In this document: positions 1 through 12,606 of the stretch, one piece after another | Layout: each line of letters begins with the position of its first letter | How positions within the stretch are numbered: the stretch's first letter is position 1 | Origin: Leucaena leucocephala | Lineage: Eukaryota > Streptophyta > Magnoliopsida > Fabales > Fabaceae | DNA: 64,000 bases | NCBI GenBank assembly: GCA_037074615.1 | Contig: CM073558.1 | Coordinates: 1,479,501 to 1,543,500, forward strand | Direction of reading: 5' to 3' | The notes under the pieces: model-generated | Databases searched by the model: none | What the model was told of the DNA's origin: nothing | The model's input: the letters and a program-made list of their open reading frames with translations, nothing else | Made by a program: the position numbers and the translations under genes

Positions 1-545
1 CGCCAGCCATAATGCAGAAAGGAGGTATCATATGAGATATGCAGATATAAAAATGAATCAGAACTCAACAAAATACGTAATATTTTTAGTTAGAAAAATA
101 TAATCCATGAGCTTCAGCTCAGTAGAAAAGAAACACTGACAAGTCAGAGTTTCAAGGACGAAATGATCAAAAGGGGAATAGATTCTCAAGCAGAATCTCC
201 TTTCAGAGTATGAGGTCGTTGATAGCGGAGACTGCCAATAGGGGAATAGGTACGCCAGAGATACGAATAAGAGAGACCAACCAAGTGATCGCTGGTGGTG
301 AAGTCGGCGGCGCGGGCGGTGGAGGTTAGTGCTTCAGTTCAGAGGGCCGCTTGCTGCTTCTGAGACTTAGGGGTTAACCATGGTAAGAGTTGATCGCGGA
401 TAAAGCGAGGATGAAGGTCGAGAGAGATGGAGTAGAATACCAACCAACTCGACAAAGGGAGATTGTGAGGAGAGGTGTGAACGGCGACGGCTACCGTGAG
501 AGTTGAGAGCGAGCGGCCTAGCTCCCGTTTGGTTTTGGCAAACAA
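1..545 (-). other. possible 5' leader of a leftward gene, truncated by the window edge
   Basis: This block is clearly less AT-rich than the DNA at 546-1339 and looks like a plant promoter-proximal or 5' UTR segment read on the minus strand (pyrimidine-rich stretches, GC-rich centre near 300-345). On the minus strand there are two short ORFs that stop quickly (ATG at about 382 and about 110). A third ATG near position 34 stays open to the window edge. No protein family can be recognised from so little sequence. It lies downstream of the JmjC gene in the same orientation, so it would be a separate transcription unit. It could equally be non-coding. Confidence is low because the body of the gene would lie outside the window. 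Confidence 0.3.
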
Positions 546-1339
546 TATCTAAATTCCCTTTATTATCTTAAATTAATTATTCAGCTAAAATCATGAAAAA
601 TAACTCCTAATGATATTTAATTTTTATTATAATGTTTTAAAGATTTTTAATTGGAAAGATGGTTTCTGGAGACTTGACTCTGATAAAATGATTTTCAAAT
701 TTAAAATATTTTAAAAAAAAAATTCTTTGATCTAAAAAAACTTTTCCCAACACTTGTTAATAAAATTAACCAATGTTCTACTCCTAAATTGGTATAAACA
801 GTAATAATTCTCATCATTTAAACAAATAGTTTGGAGTTAATAAATTTCTTGAACACCCCGTGTTTCTTTTTGATGATATATAAACACCAATGTTTTGTTA
901 TTATTATTATCAAATAATCTATTATTATTTTTTAGTGATCGCTTACTGTATTGTTTCTTTGATTAAACAAAGCTATCCAACAATTTGCTACACAAGATTT
1001 ATTTTTTAAAAAAAACAAAGAAATATCCCCAAAACTCAAGTTCAACAAGTCATCTCCACAAAAGATAAACTTCATCGAAATTCCAAATCATCAACACGTG
1101 CTATCTATTTATTCAACTATTTATTGTGGTCGGTTCCTATCTATTCTCCACGTGTTGATAAGAGACTTCAGCAAGTAAGAACATGCTCTTATGATTTGAT
1201 TATTGACATGCATAACAATTCTGTCGATAGAAAACTTCTATACATGACGAAACATGGCATTGGATAACATGGCAGTCTTATATATATATATCCATCACCG
1301 AATTGAAGTAGAGCCCAAGTTGAGGACAAAGAACCAATC
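546..1339. other. intergenic region between the JmjC gene and the leftward unit
   Basis: AT-rich DNA with no recognisable coding sequence. It should hold the 3' UTR of the JmjC gene (a minus-strand AATAAA can be read at about 1107-1112, some 230 bases after its stop). It may also hold the promoter of whatever begins near 545. The only structured signal is a pair of G-boxes, listed separately. Confidence 0.6.
1090..1159. promoter_or_regulatory. paired G-boxes in an 11-bp inverted repeat
   Basis: The 11-mer ATCAACACGTG at 1090-1100 is repeated in exact inverted orientation at 1149-1159, separated by 48 bases. Each copy contains the palindromic G-box CACGTG (1095-1100 and 1149-1154), the usual binding site of plant bHLH and bZIP factors. 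The pair lies about 550-610 bases upstream of the possible leftward leader, so a promoter role is plausible. It also overlaps the likely 3' end of the JmjC gene, so chance or a fold-back element are alternatives. Confidence 0.4.
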
Positions 1340-4300
1340 TTACTCAGTAGACTTCATCAGTCCTTCGACTTCTCTAACCGCAGAACTTACAGCATAAAGT
1401 GTCATCTTTTTAATCTGTAAACGAAGAAAAATGGGCAGTGTGCAATACAATTTTCAACGGCAGCAATATGAGAACATGCAGAACCAGATCACTTAATAGC
1501 AGTAAACTAAACCAATCAGACTCAACATGAACAGCTAAGATAACAAGCTGACCTCCAATTTATCCTCCTTGGCTCTGTGTTTCTTTGGCAGCAAACGAAA
1601 CTCTTCAGTTAGTCTTAAACATTCTTCAACATTTTCCGGGGAAACAAAATCAAGTGCCACCTTTATACAAGACTGGTTCATGAAAATAATGGTGTTAAAA
1701 GAAATGTAATTATGAGAAAACAACATTCAAATGCATAATAGATGAAAACAATGCTATGATTTATTCTAAATATAATCTTGGTGAGAAATGTAGATTATAT
1801 GAGCAAGAATTCCAAATATACGGCTTGTCACTAGAAGATCAATTACTTGTTTATTTCTCACTTGATGGGGACATCCAGCAGGAATGAAAACAGCCTCACC
1901 AAGATGTTGCTCAAAAGTCCAGGCTTCCACACCTACATAGAGCACAGAGCATGGGGCAATAACAATGATGCGGTAATAGTTTTCAAATTTCTAAGTCAAA
2001 ACCAGCCAAATCAAATGGCTATCTTACCAAATTCCCGTTTCAATTGTTTCTTATGCTTCTCATTAAAGAAAAATGTCTGATCATGAATGGGATGTATAAC
2101 CTGAAACCAGCATCATAAAAGGATTTAGCTCTTCATATATGGTTAATAAAGTGAAGACAGATAGGTAACACCGCTCACAGAAGTTATAGGGTGATTTCTG
2201 ATGTGACGGAATTCCTTCTTATGCTTCCTTAAATACTCCATTAGTTTTGGTACATCTTGACGACGGAAGATATCCCAAACAGCGCCGCCATGGACAACTG
2301 CAGCTTCATGATTAGTTTCTGCAGAATCTTTTACCAGACCTCGTTTTGATTTTTGGGACTCTGAATCATCAGACAAATTGTCAAGAAAGTCAGTCCTCGT
2401 TCCTTCATTAACGTTGCTCTTACAGCTAGAGGTTAAGTTACATGCAGATTGAGTCAGTTCATGTTTCTGTCCGAAAGCCTTGGCATGGTCTGAAACTTCA
2501 GCATATATAATACTAACATCATCTTCTGAAGAGCGATTTCTTTCCACAACAATTCTGTCGGAGGCAGAACAGTTTCTGCTCTCACCAAATTGTTCTGTGC
2601 CTGTTGTTTCTAACTTCACGGTTGAGCCTTCTGCTGATGAAGTTTCTAACTTCACGGTTGAGCCTTCCGATGCTGATGAACTTTCTAACTTCACAGCTGA
2701 GTCTTCCAATGCTGATGAGCTTTCTAGCTTCACAGTGGCGACTTCCGATGCGGATGAAATATGGTCATCTATTTGGCGACCAGAAGAAAAACTGTTAACT
2801 CCATCCTCAGTCAGTCCATCATTTGATTTAGGTCTTACATCAATATCATTATGTGCTTCACAGTATAGTTCCTGCATGTCTTCTTGTACATATCTCTCCT
2901 GCAATTCTTTTATGCTTTCTTGTTGCCAAGCACCTATATTCACCTTTGTTGTGTGGGTCAGTACATTAACCTAAACCTCCATTACAAAATTATAATGCGA
3001 TATCAGCTACAATTATATACAGATGACCGCAGCTAGCAGAATGAAATTAAAATGTGCAGAGATTACCGCATCAGACACATCGCAGTGGAGTTTTGTCACT
3101 GAATCACCTCTACCAAGCTCGTCAAGAAACCCATAAGCAATATATGTTTTGGGTCCCAAATCTGGTTTCAGTGAAAAACGAGGAAGCTTGCTGGCAAGAT
3201 TCAAAAGACCTGATTTTGGATCAGTGTAGTCCCTGTAGGGTAGAGCTGTAAGAAATTCAGCTCCATGCCTGGGTAAACGCTCTTCAAATGATGTTGATGA
3301 AGGCCAATCTTTCAATTTTAGAATTTCTGGCCACCTATCCTTATGCATTCGACCCTCTAGGTAACCTGCAAAAAATTGGTGAATATTGATCTCCACCTGT
3401 GTAACAGTGACATGTTAATGAATTAAATTGTCAGCATATGATAGAATTATTAAGATTGATTTTCATCTGTTAACATACCTCACACCAATCAAGACAATCG
3501 ACGGCCTTTACACTTCGTGTTTCCTCTTTGTTCTTCATTCTCGAACCTGTTTCTCTAAAAGCCCTCCACATAACCATTGGTTCCCAACTAAGGCCAGATG
3601 TCCTGTCCAGAACATTTCTCACAATCACAGGTTCTCCCTTCATCCAGTGCCTCTGGAAATGCTCAACTTCGTTATCAGACATGTCAAGGGCATTCGGGCT
3701 GTATAAAAAATTATCTTGATCATCATCCCTGGAAGCTGCCCGCCTGACCTCATAAGTGCATAAAGAGCACTTCGCAGAAACATCAACGTCGAGGGGTTTG
3801 TAGTCACTTGTAAGGACCTCTGCATTCTTTAACAGCTTCACCACCCAATCAGCTTTGAAAGTGCGTCTCAACTCTAGCAATGCAGTGCCACAACCTCCAT
3901 GTTGTTTTGGAGGACATGGAATATTACCATCACTATTAACTCGCCATTCAGGAAATGTAGAGGTTCCGTCAGTTTGAATTTCAAAAACATTAGGTAAGAG
4001 TTGGCTTTCCCAACCATATCTATCTGTTGTATGAATCTTACTACAAGTCCTTGTAGAATCTTGGTTCCCATATTTCTCTTCAAACTGTTCATGCAATGTT
4101 TCAGCTTCTATGCCTCCAGGTTGGAAACCATTTCTAAGCTCTTGACAGCAGGCAAGACACAGGTCGTAAGAGCAACTGGGGTTGGGACAGCTTCGGTATA
4201 ATCCAACAACAGATGTGTTGCAATTGTCACTGCCATTCATCATGGACCCATAACCAAGGCACGAGAAAATTAAATCTGACATCACAATTCGAAAAAGTAA

Positions 4301-7128
4301 TACATGGAATCTACCAAAGTTTTGCAGGAACCCAAAAGCTTATAATACTTCTTTTTCTTGAAATTGTTGACTGCTTCATTGATCGCGTATCAAGTGTTTA
4401 CATGGATTGTATTACATCAACACCTTTTCATATACAAATATAGTTTCTTAATGGAAAAAAACACCGCATCAGTATCCACGGATCAGCTGAATGGGTGAGG
4501 CAAGTAAAGCATTCCATTGCACAAAAACCCAGACAAAACCAAAGGTGAAGAAAAAGATAAAGCTATAAATTCAAACCAATAACAAGATTCGTTCCTCAAA
4601 GCCTCATTAACCCCCAAAAAATTCACCAGTGATAAACATACCAGTACATACGCTCACTTCCATCTAACTTTGTTCTTGTTATGTTAAGTTCTTGTAGTTG
4701 ATTACCTACACCAGAAACAAGAACAAATAATCAATAAACAAATTAAATTTCTATATGCTAGTATCACCAGATAAGTTACCTCTTATTTTTGCTTCAGTGT
4801 CTAGCTCAGAGCTCTGCTCCTTATGAATATGCCTAAGAATGGGCAGAGCATTGTATAGTAAATACAGCAGTCGTTCTATTTTGGCATTGTCATCAATTTC
4901 TGGATTCTGTCCAAAGGAAGAAGCGAAGTTAGACAACACTAACAGTGAGCATATAAATGATATATTTTCAAACGCTCAATTTTGATTAAATCATATGGAA
5001 AGAAACCATATAAGAAAGGAAATCATTTACCCTTAGCACAGGAACCTCTCGCAGGCAAGCTTTACAATTGCAATTGCCACAACAATATGGGCATTCATTC
5101 TCAACTTCCTCTAGTGTTTTTCCTGGGTACCTATTTCATCTCATTGACAATGAGCAGCTAGCTGCATTAGAAGGCTTAAAGCTTTTAATGTTCATTAATG
5201 CAAAAAACTAATCAATTGCTTCATTACAATTACATAATATAATACTCAACAGTATGAAAAAGAAAAGTAAAGATTAAGATTAATACAAACAAATCCTACC
5301 ACTTCTTGAGGCAATCATAACAGTAGCGTTTTCTGCCACACTTGAAGCAGAAGACCACACCATTCTTGTCACTCCGCTGGCACTGATGACACATCAAACT
5401 TCCACCCTCCTTGGTTTTCCTGTGCAAATCCTGAGAAGCCAAAATTATGGTGAAAGTCAAAATTACATTTTAATTATTGCAATTAATGACTTCCAGCATA
5501 TGTTTAACGTATCAATGTTTGTCATAAAGATGATCTTTATCCTCCTACTTGAGCATATAAAGAAATGATAAAATTTTACCAGGCTACAAGGAACATTTAT
5601 TCAAATAGGCCTTCATCCAACGAAATATCAACTACACAACTCCCAATAGCACCTCTTCATCCCTCATGAAGATTTACATCTAAACGGAATACGGAATACA
5701 CCTTAAACATCTAGTTGACAAGGCAACACCATATTCTGAGACATAATAATCATTCCCAAATTGGCATCCAACCATTCAAATTTAAGCAGACTTCAGATTA
5801 CATTATTCCATGTTGCAATTCAGCTTTCAAGGAAAAGCAGCTCACCCATTTCATTGACAAAGCAACACCATATTTCCTAGACCTGAGCCTCCTCCAATCC
5901 TAGGTCTACCAAAGAATTTCGAAATAACTAGAGGAACTATGTTACGCTCATGCTCTTAACTAAAGAAAAATCCTCTGAACGCTGAACGCTGTCTAAATTT
6001 AAACAGAGTCTTGTGATCCTGAATAACTTTACTGATTCTACGTCAGGAAGCATGTCTGCAACTAAGACGATTTTTAATAAGTATTTCTCTTCACAGATTG
6101 GTCTCTTGCTAGCCATTGGAATAGACATAGACTGGGTACTAAACGCAATCTCAATCATTGCCTCCAGATAGCAAAGCAAGATATTTAGGTGGTTTGGGAA
6201 GTATAACCACCAAAGAACAGATCTCAAAGATCATGGAGAGTTCCAGGGGAGCAGAAAAGGGCCAGATCATCTGATTCAAGAGCCCTGAGCCGTGCAGGGG
6301 TTTATGCATGATCAGTATTTGAAAATGATAGACAGAACATTAATGACTAGTTGATCACTTCAATTTTGTATAAAGGGGCATCAGTCTGGCGTGTGATCTC
6401 TTCGATGATCAGACTCTCTCGCCTTAAGGTGAATTTTTCTCTTCAAATTTGAAAAAAAAAATTCCTTAAAAGTTTTTCGATATAACAAAAGTGTTCGTGC
6501 TTTCATGATGGAATAAGCGAGACGCATGCTTTCTTGACGAATCATGTGGTTGCTTCTTACTACACTAAAAGCACTCTTTCAAAAAAGAACTTCGCTTCAG
6601 AAAATCCACTCTCTTATTTTGTAGAAACATTGCCGCTGTAGGATATAATCCGTAAAAATACAAAAAACAAAGCTCATATTTTCAATCCCATGCCCGAACT
6701 GAAATTGGCATTTCTTAAAGACCTACCGTAACCATGGATGGTTTATCCATCAAGGAATGATTCCGTCCCCGCTCTCCATCGGAATTCACCCTGAACACTG
6801 TCTTCACGGTGTTATTTACTCTTCTAACATCAATCATTTTCTTCTTCTTCAAACTATAGCTAGCCGAGAGCTTCAACTCTCGAACTCGGACCGATTTCCG
6901 TTTCAACTCGGAATCTGACACTTCCCACTCCGATCCCCTGCGGACCACAGCATTCTTCCTTTTCCTGGAGCTCGATTTTCGGTACATTTCCTCCTCCTCT
7001 CCTTCTTTCTCCTCGATTCTGCGTTTCTGGTTGAAACTCTTCATTTGCGCCAGGTGCTTCTTGCAGTATGATTTTCCCCGAAACGCCACCTCCGAGCACC
7101 GCCACGAACCGGCGCTTCGCTTGCACAG
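1340..7128 (-). CDS. JmjC-domain histone demethylase, KDM3/JHDM2 class (JMJ25-like)
   Basis: Probable nuclear H3K9 demethylase using Fe(II) and 2-oxoglutarate. Twelve coding exons in transcript order: 7128-6727, 5430-5300, 5130-5031, 4907-4781, 4705-4642, 4229-3479, 3396-3067, 2970-2179, 2100-2028, 1932-1847, 1672-1553, 1414-1340. They join in frame to 1016 residues. Order of domains, counting from the first resolved residue: a WRC-like zinc motif in exon 1 (C-x8-C-x10-C-x2-H, one residue shorter than usual), a basic region, a RING-like cluster starting CHQC at 148-151, further Cys pairs, then JmjC. The iron ligands appear intact: His629 and Asp631 in LHCDVSDA and His946 in PAGCPHQVRN. A poorly conserved acidic/Ser-rich insert separates them. 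The start is unresolved: the first exon has no in-frame ATG before the WRC motif and begins at a good acceptor (7129-7130), so an upstream exon is missing from this model. The exact paralogue is uncertain. Confidence 0.9.
2606..2758 (-). repeat. in-frame 39-bp tandem repeat inside the JmjC gene
   Basis: Four adjacent units lie at 2606-2641 (36 bp), 2642-2680, 2681-2719 and 2720-2758 (39 bp each). On the coding strand they encode about 13-residue units of the type SSASEGSTVKLE. All unit lengths are multiples of three, so the reading frame is kept. The repeat lies at about residues 707-756, in the insert between the HxD motif and the WDIFRR segment of the JmjC domain. Confidence 0.9.
5431..6726 (-). 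other. large first resolved intron of the JmjC gene
   Basis: This 1.3-kb interval separates the WRC exon (donor GTAGGT at 6726-6721) from the RING-like exon (acceptor at 5431-5432). Both borders are phase 0, so the two exons join in frame. I see no coding sequence that resembles the family. A direct repeat of about 22 bases, TTGACAAGGCAACACCATAT and a near copy, occurs near 5712 and 5857. A short exon specific to this gene cannot be excluded. Confidence 0.55.
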
Positions 7129-9751
7129 CTGAAGGGCCGACGAGTCGATGTAGACAAAAAAGGAGCGATTGATCAAAAGATACGAACCGTCGAACCAAAT
7201 GCATGGAAGTGTTATGGGCAGTATTAATGTATTAGCGCCAAAAGAAACACTTGGCCCATGAGATGGCACTATTTATTATTTTATTTATATATTTACTTTT
7301 ATATTAGATTACTTTTGGTTAAATTTTTTCTGCATTATATAAAAAAAATAATAGATAACATAACTTATAATAAAATTTTATTATATATAAATATACTTAT
7401 AGATAATAAAAATTGTTCTAAGTTTTATTATATTATTGACTTTGATATTAAAATTTTATAATTGTTTAATAAAGAGCCTTACCACTAACATTTTTTTAAT
7501 TTTTAAAGTTTACGGATATAATTTTTTTTGTGTAATTTCTTTATTATTGGGCTGAGCTACTATATTCGTGCAAGGAGAATGACGCAAAGAACCCCGAAGG
7601 CAGTAAAATAGATCGGCTATAAATCAGAAGCTGGGTGGTATTGTACAAACAAAAAAAGGAGCTTAAATTGTAAAATATAAGTAAGTTATATATCATAAAA
7701 GTTTTATAAATATCAAAAACTCAGTTATAAATCCTTAAATATTTGTAAATTTCGAAAGTTTATTTATAAATAAGCTTAATTGCAAATTGTGAAAACTCAA
7801 AATTCAATATTAAATATTTAAAAAAAATGATAATATTTTTTTTACAAATAAATTTAAATGAGTTCGGCACTGTTTCCCTATTAAGATTAAGACATAACTT
7901 AGGGCTTAAAGAAAACTTATAGAGGACTTACGGGATCACCTACTAAATAAGTACTCATGATAATAATAAGAATTAAACTTATGTCCTTTTAGGATCTATT
8001 TTTTATTATCTCTCTTATATTTTTTTTATACTGAATTGATAATGATATTTAACTAAGTAAGCTTTGAAATTTAATCAATGAGGGAACTTTTGTCCTTTTG
8101 AGCTTCGTAGTAGTGTATTGAAAAATTTTGGTCCTTTATTGGTATTGATGATTTTTTTTTATTATCTACTTAATTTATTAAAATTTTATTTTGATTATAT
8201 TTATATCTTACCTATATTGTATATCTGAGATTTTCTGCACGAGGCTATGATGATTGTTGACCATACAGGCTTTCAAAAAATGAAATGGATTAAGGATCTA
8301 AGGGCCTCAGCTCAAATGAAGGGTGGCCCAACTGTGATAACAAATGTTTTAGGGCCTAAACATATGGGCTCATCCCATTTCAATATTTTTTTAGGTACAA
8401 GCCCATTTTCAGTTCAAGTCTAAACCACACAAGCAATGAATTCTCTCATTATCCAACGGAGATTGCACCTAGTGAAAGTAACTAGTTTTTCGTTATGTGG
8501 TAAATCAAGATCTGAATCCCTATTGGAAAAGGTGTACACTTTTAATATTCAACAGTACCTCGAATATAATTGTCTTTAGCAGAAAGATACATATGCCCTA
8601 ATGACATCCCACTTACAATAGAGCTTTTATGCCACAAGATCTCAATTTATAATATGCTTTGTGTGTGTGAATAATATTTTCTAAGGGCATGGAGTTTTAA
8701 GATTGCGTGATATTTCTGAAAACAAATGAGATTATAAATAGGGAAGAACATGCGGTGTCTGGGAGTGCTGAAACAGATTCGTCGTATTAAAAAGAAAAGG
8801 GAAAAAAATCAGAGGGTTATGGGAAATATCCAGTGATGGAATAATGTTGGTGGTGGAGGGCATGCATGCACCATGTTTAGAGCATTTTGTGATTTATAAA
8901 AACTGCAAAGATGAGAATCACATGCTTTGAAATTAACACATCATTTGTCGTTTGACAGATAATCATGATTATGGTGGTGATGATAATGATCGCTTCATGA
9001 TCTATCTCCAATTCTCTGTGGACAAACGTGGTCCAATATAAATATTCTCCTTCGTCACCGATCTCTCTGGATTTGTAATGCACATTCATTCATCCTCTTA
9101 TGGGATTCATCAGAACCATAAGTGTCGTCTCCATCAAAAATTGACCTCCTTTTTGTCAGCTTCAACCATCCCATTCTTTTTTTCTTTTAACTTCGTATTA
9201 TTGGAAAGATCATTGTTGACCCACTTTCAGAAGAGTGGTTAAAAAAAGAAGGGAATATCAATTATTAAAGGACCAAGGAAAAATTTTTCAGTATTGTACC
9301 ATCATCTTACTCGCTGGGGTCCTAAATATAGCTGTGTGCTTTAATCTATATTATTTTTTAAATTTATTATAACTCCTTCATCATATTACTTTTATTGAAT
9401 ACATATAGTAAAGAGATTTTTGTCAAGGGATGATTCCAATACAATTGATGATTAAAGAGTATATTTTAAAAAAAATTAATATATATTTTTTACATTATTT
9501 ATGAATAATTTTTTTAATGTCTATATAAATTAGGAGATAAGGCTATGCGGTCAATGGTGACTCCAATGCCTGAGTGGATGATGGAGGGATATAGCTTTTT
9601 ATCTAATATAGATATATTTCATATTTATCTAGTCTTTTTATGAGAATTGATTGGGATTGTTTTTATCGAGTAAATAATCCTCTTGTCAATTTAATTTAGC
9701 GTAAATAGTAGAAACCCTCATATCTTAAAAATGCTATTGAGATTCAATTAT
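7129..9751. other. upstream region of the JmjC gene and intergenic DNA
   Basis: Should contain the missing first exon and promoter of the JmjC gene, but I could not identify an ATG exon with a convincing donor. The DNA is AT-rich with no recognisable protein. One RY-type motif, CATGCATGCA, lies at 8861-8870 within a more mixed-composition patch (8820-8880); RY motifs bind B3 seed regulators, but there is no gene nearby to attach it to. A stretch around 7925-7985 resembles sequences near 27845-27925 and 43315-43400 (see findings). Confidence 0.5.
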
Positions 9752-10128
9752 GAGAAAATTATATTTAAGTCTCATATAAAAAATATAATTTTAGAGAAAT
9801 TTTAAAAAATTATCAAATAACTATCAAGTTCTACAAAATTAATAATTAATTTTTTTAATTATAAAATGATCGAACTGTGCTTAAAAAAAATGCTCATGTG
9901 TTATTTTTTTACCCCTAATTGTTATTCTTTGTTACAGGAGTTATTATTTATATTGTTTGAGTTGTTATTTTTTCTCATGAAATTATCATTCATATTGCTC
10001 GAGCTCTTTTCTCCTAGGGGTAGTTCCGTCATTTTATAATTAAAAAAATTAATCTATAATTCCATTTGATTTTTTTAGACTTTTTTAGGATTAGATTTTT
10101 TTACATGGTATTTAAATACAATTTTCCC
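9752..10128. mobile_element. Mutator-type MITE with long terminal inverted repeats
   Basis: A 377-bp non-coding element. Its ends are inverted copies over roughly 110-130 bp each: the left end starts GAGAAAATTATATTTAAG and the reverse complement of the right end starts GGGAAAATTGTATTTAAA. The inner part of both arms shares AATTTTTTTAATTATAAAAT. It is flanked by a perfect 9-bp direct repeat TTCAATTAT at 9743-9751 and 10129-10137. Nine-base target duplications with long TIRs are typical of Mutator-like elements. There is no transposase, so it is non-autonomous. Confidence 0.85.
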
Positions 10129-10137
10129 TTCAATTAT

Positions 10138-12606
10138 TATCAGTTTTTGTGCATGGAGTAATAAACTTGATCGGGAAAGATTGGTGTTCTAGTATTGGGG
10201 AAGAATGGTAAAGTATTGTTTGGGCCCTTAAACATAGAGCTGACAAATTTAGTACTCATAAAGAAGTGAAAATGTGAGAGAGAGCATTGAAAAAGAAATT
10301 AGAGAAATTGAATGGGAGGTAGGTAGACGACGATACGACATTTAAAGACAAGGAAACCCCACACAAGACACCCCCACTGGTATTGCAACGACCCTTCACA
10401 GCCTCCAAAGGGCAAAAGACAGGGAAAAAGGATCTTCAAATTAAAACGAATGTGATCAGACTAATATAGTGGTGAACTAATTAGATCATAGAGTAAGAAA
10501 ATTGCTTTGATTCCCACCTTATAATGTAGAGAGAAATCAAGTAATATGATCTAAAACATACGTTAGATAGATAGATATAAGGTGAAAGGTTATAAAAATA
10601 AATGGCAAGTGATGGAAGGACCAAAACGCAAAACAAAACACTCTCACATCTCCCATAGACAAATACAATCAGAACTTAGTGATCTCTCTCTCTCTCTCAC
10701 ATGTTCAATGTATTCCGGATTGTGTTGTTGTTTGTGTTTTGTCAATTAGCTATCCCACATTCAACATGATTCCCACGTTCCCCTCATTCCCCCACTAACT
10801 TGTCTTATCTTCTTTCTTTTTTTCTTTTTTTGTTCGCCTAATAATTGAATTGGTGTGTAAGTAATAATCACCATTCATTGTACACAAGTAACCATTCATT
10901 GTACCATAAGTAACCATTCATTGTACCATAAGTAACATGTTTGACTATGTTACTTGTTAATGTTAAGAGACGGGACATGTCCACTTTTCAGTTGAATTTA
11001 ACTTATTTAAGGCATCTCTAGGTTGGTTTTTAGTCTCTTCCAACTGACTCTCTCAATTCAAAAACTTATTTTTTTATACTTGAACAATATTGTCTAAATA
11101 GATGTATGTTAAGTTGTTTTTTTTTTATAAAAATTTATCGAAACAAAAATTACATTATTAGACTAATTAAATTTTACTTTAAAATTAGTTTTCATAAAAG
11201 TCAATTGTGATAAAAAAAAATTATATTTGTAAGCTTTAATCCAAACTAAACCCATAATTTGGATTGATTGGTAGCATATGTGCTACATGGTTACAAAACA
11301 AGAAAGATGTCATGTGGAATAAGAAGATTATGAAATATGAAGTGGACGCTATTCTTACAAATAATGAGACCCTATCGACTGTAATCGTCCAAGCATAAGA
11401 TATGAGGTTTTGAAATTTTATGAGTAATAACCAATTAAGTTCAACATCAAATGACGTTGTCAACCATGTTCAATTCATATCTCGTGGCCTGTAAGCCATG
11501 ATTACCTGAGACTACTTTTTATATATAGACCAAGTCAACCATATGAACTTAAAAATGATTTCTGATACATATAATTGACGTGTTTCTCTTATATTTATAT
11601 TAATTATATTTTTTTTTTCATAGACGTAATTATATTTTATTAGCAAACTAATTTTTTAATAACTTATTAACCACCTGCTCAATAATTTTATTAAGTAGTA
11701 TCCTATATTCGATCTTTCTCTTTTATTTTTATATGAGTCTATATTATTTAATCATTATTTCTCATTGACACATTTAATGATTTTTTTAATACATGTTCAA
11801 ACTATCTCAAACAATTTTTAACTATTTTTTTAATAATTGTCACTCCAACAATATTCCTATTATATATTATTACGAATTTTATATATTTTATATTACCATA
11901 CATCTATTTTAACGTCATCTTAATAGCTTGATATTGTCCCTATAATGATGATACAAAAATAAATTAAAAGTTTTTCAAAGATTGTACTGTTACCTATTTT
12001 TGAATTTTATATTACATTTGTTTAAAAATTTTGTGAGAATTGGAGGGATAAAAAGGAGAAAGGGAACCCCTGAGTACTTTTGCAACAGAACAGGAATGAC
12101 AGTGAAATTCTCAGTTTCTGTCTGTTTGGAAATTAGTGATATATGATGCAAGTAGCCAGAGAATGTCAATTTTTGAAGGAATAATACGGGAACTCCGAAT
12201 GATCTGTATGGATTCCGTGGAACGAAGGTCAAAATCTCAAAACTGCCCCCTCACTTTTCAATAAAAAACAAACTGAAATTATTGATATTCGTGGTCTTTC
12301 CTCTTTAATTTACTCAAGATATTTGGAAACTTATTGAAAACATGCTTTTACGATAACTAACTAATGAGTTTTCAAATACGTGATAATCTATTAAAAACTC
12401 TCAGTCCATATATGCGCACATTTTTAATTAATTTCTCAACCTAATTAATTCATTTAAGGATACGTGGTATAGTCACGATTAAAACAGGTTCAGCAAGACC
12501 ATAAATATATTCATATATAATTTTAAAAAATATAAAATTAGAAAGATTAATCTAAAAATAAATAGAACATTTATATATAAATAAGAATCACTGTTATTTT
12601 TTTCCT
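10138..12606. other. intergenic DNA without recognisable genes
   Basis: The part at 10200-10800 has a more balanced composition and a CT microsatellite near 10685-10700, but no coherent ORF. The rest is AT-rich. A patch at 12030-12250 is again of mixed composition; its minus-strand open frame starts at a non-ATG codon and resembles nothing I know. No RNA gene was recognised. Confidence 0.5.
10888..10931. repeat. 22-bp tandem repeat, two exact copies plus one degenerate copy
   Basis: Two identical 22-base units (GTAACCATTCATTGTACCAT plus AA) lie at 10888-10909 and 10910-10931. A degenerate copy lies immediately before them (about 10861-10887), and a truncated start of a further unit follows. 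The unit has no evident function. Confidence 0.85.

Noticed and set aside
2480..2974. 164-codon plus-strand open frame
   Set aside because: It is the antisense of JmjC exon 8; its apparent repeats are the complement of the coding-strand tandem repeat.
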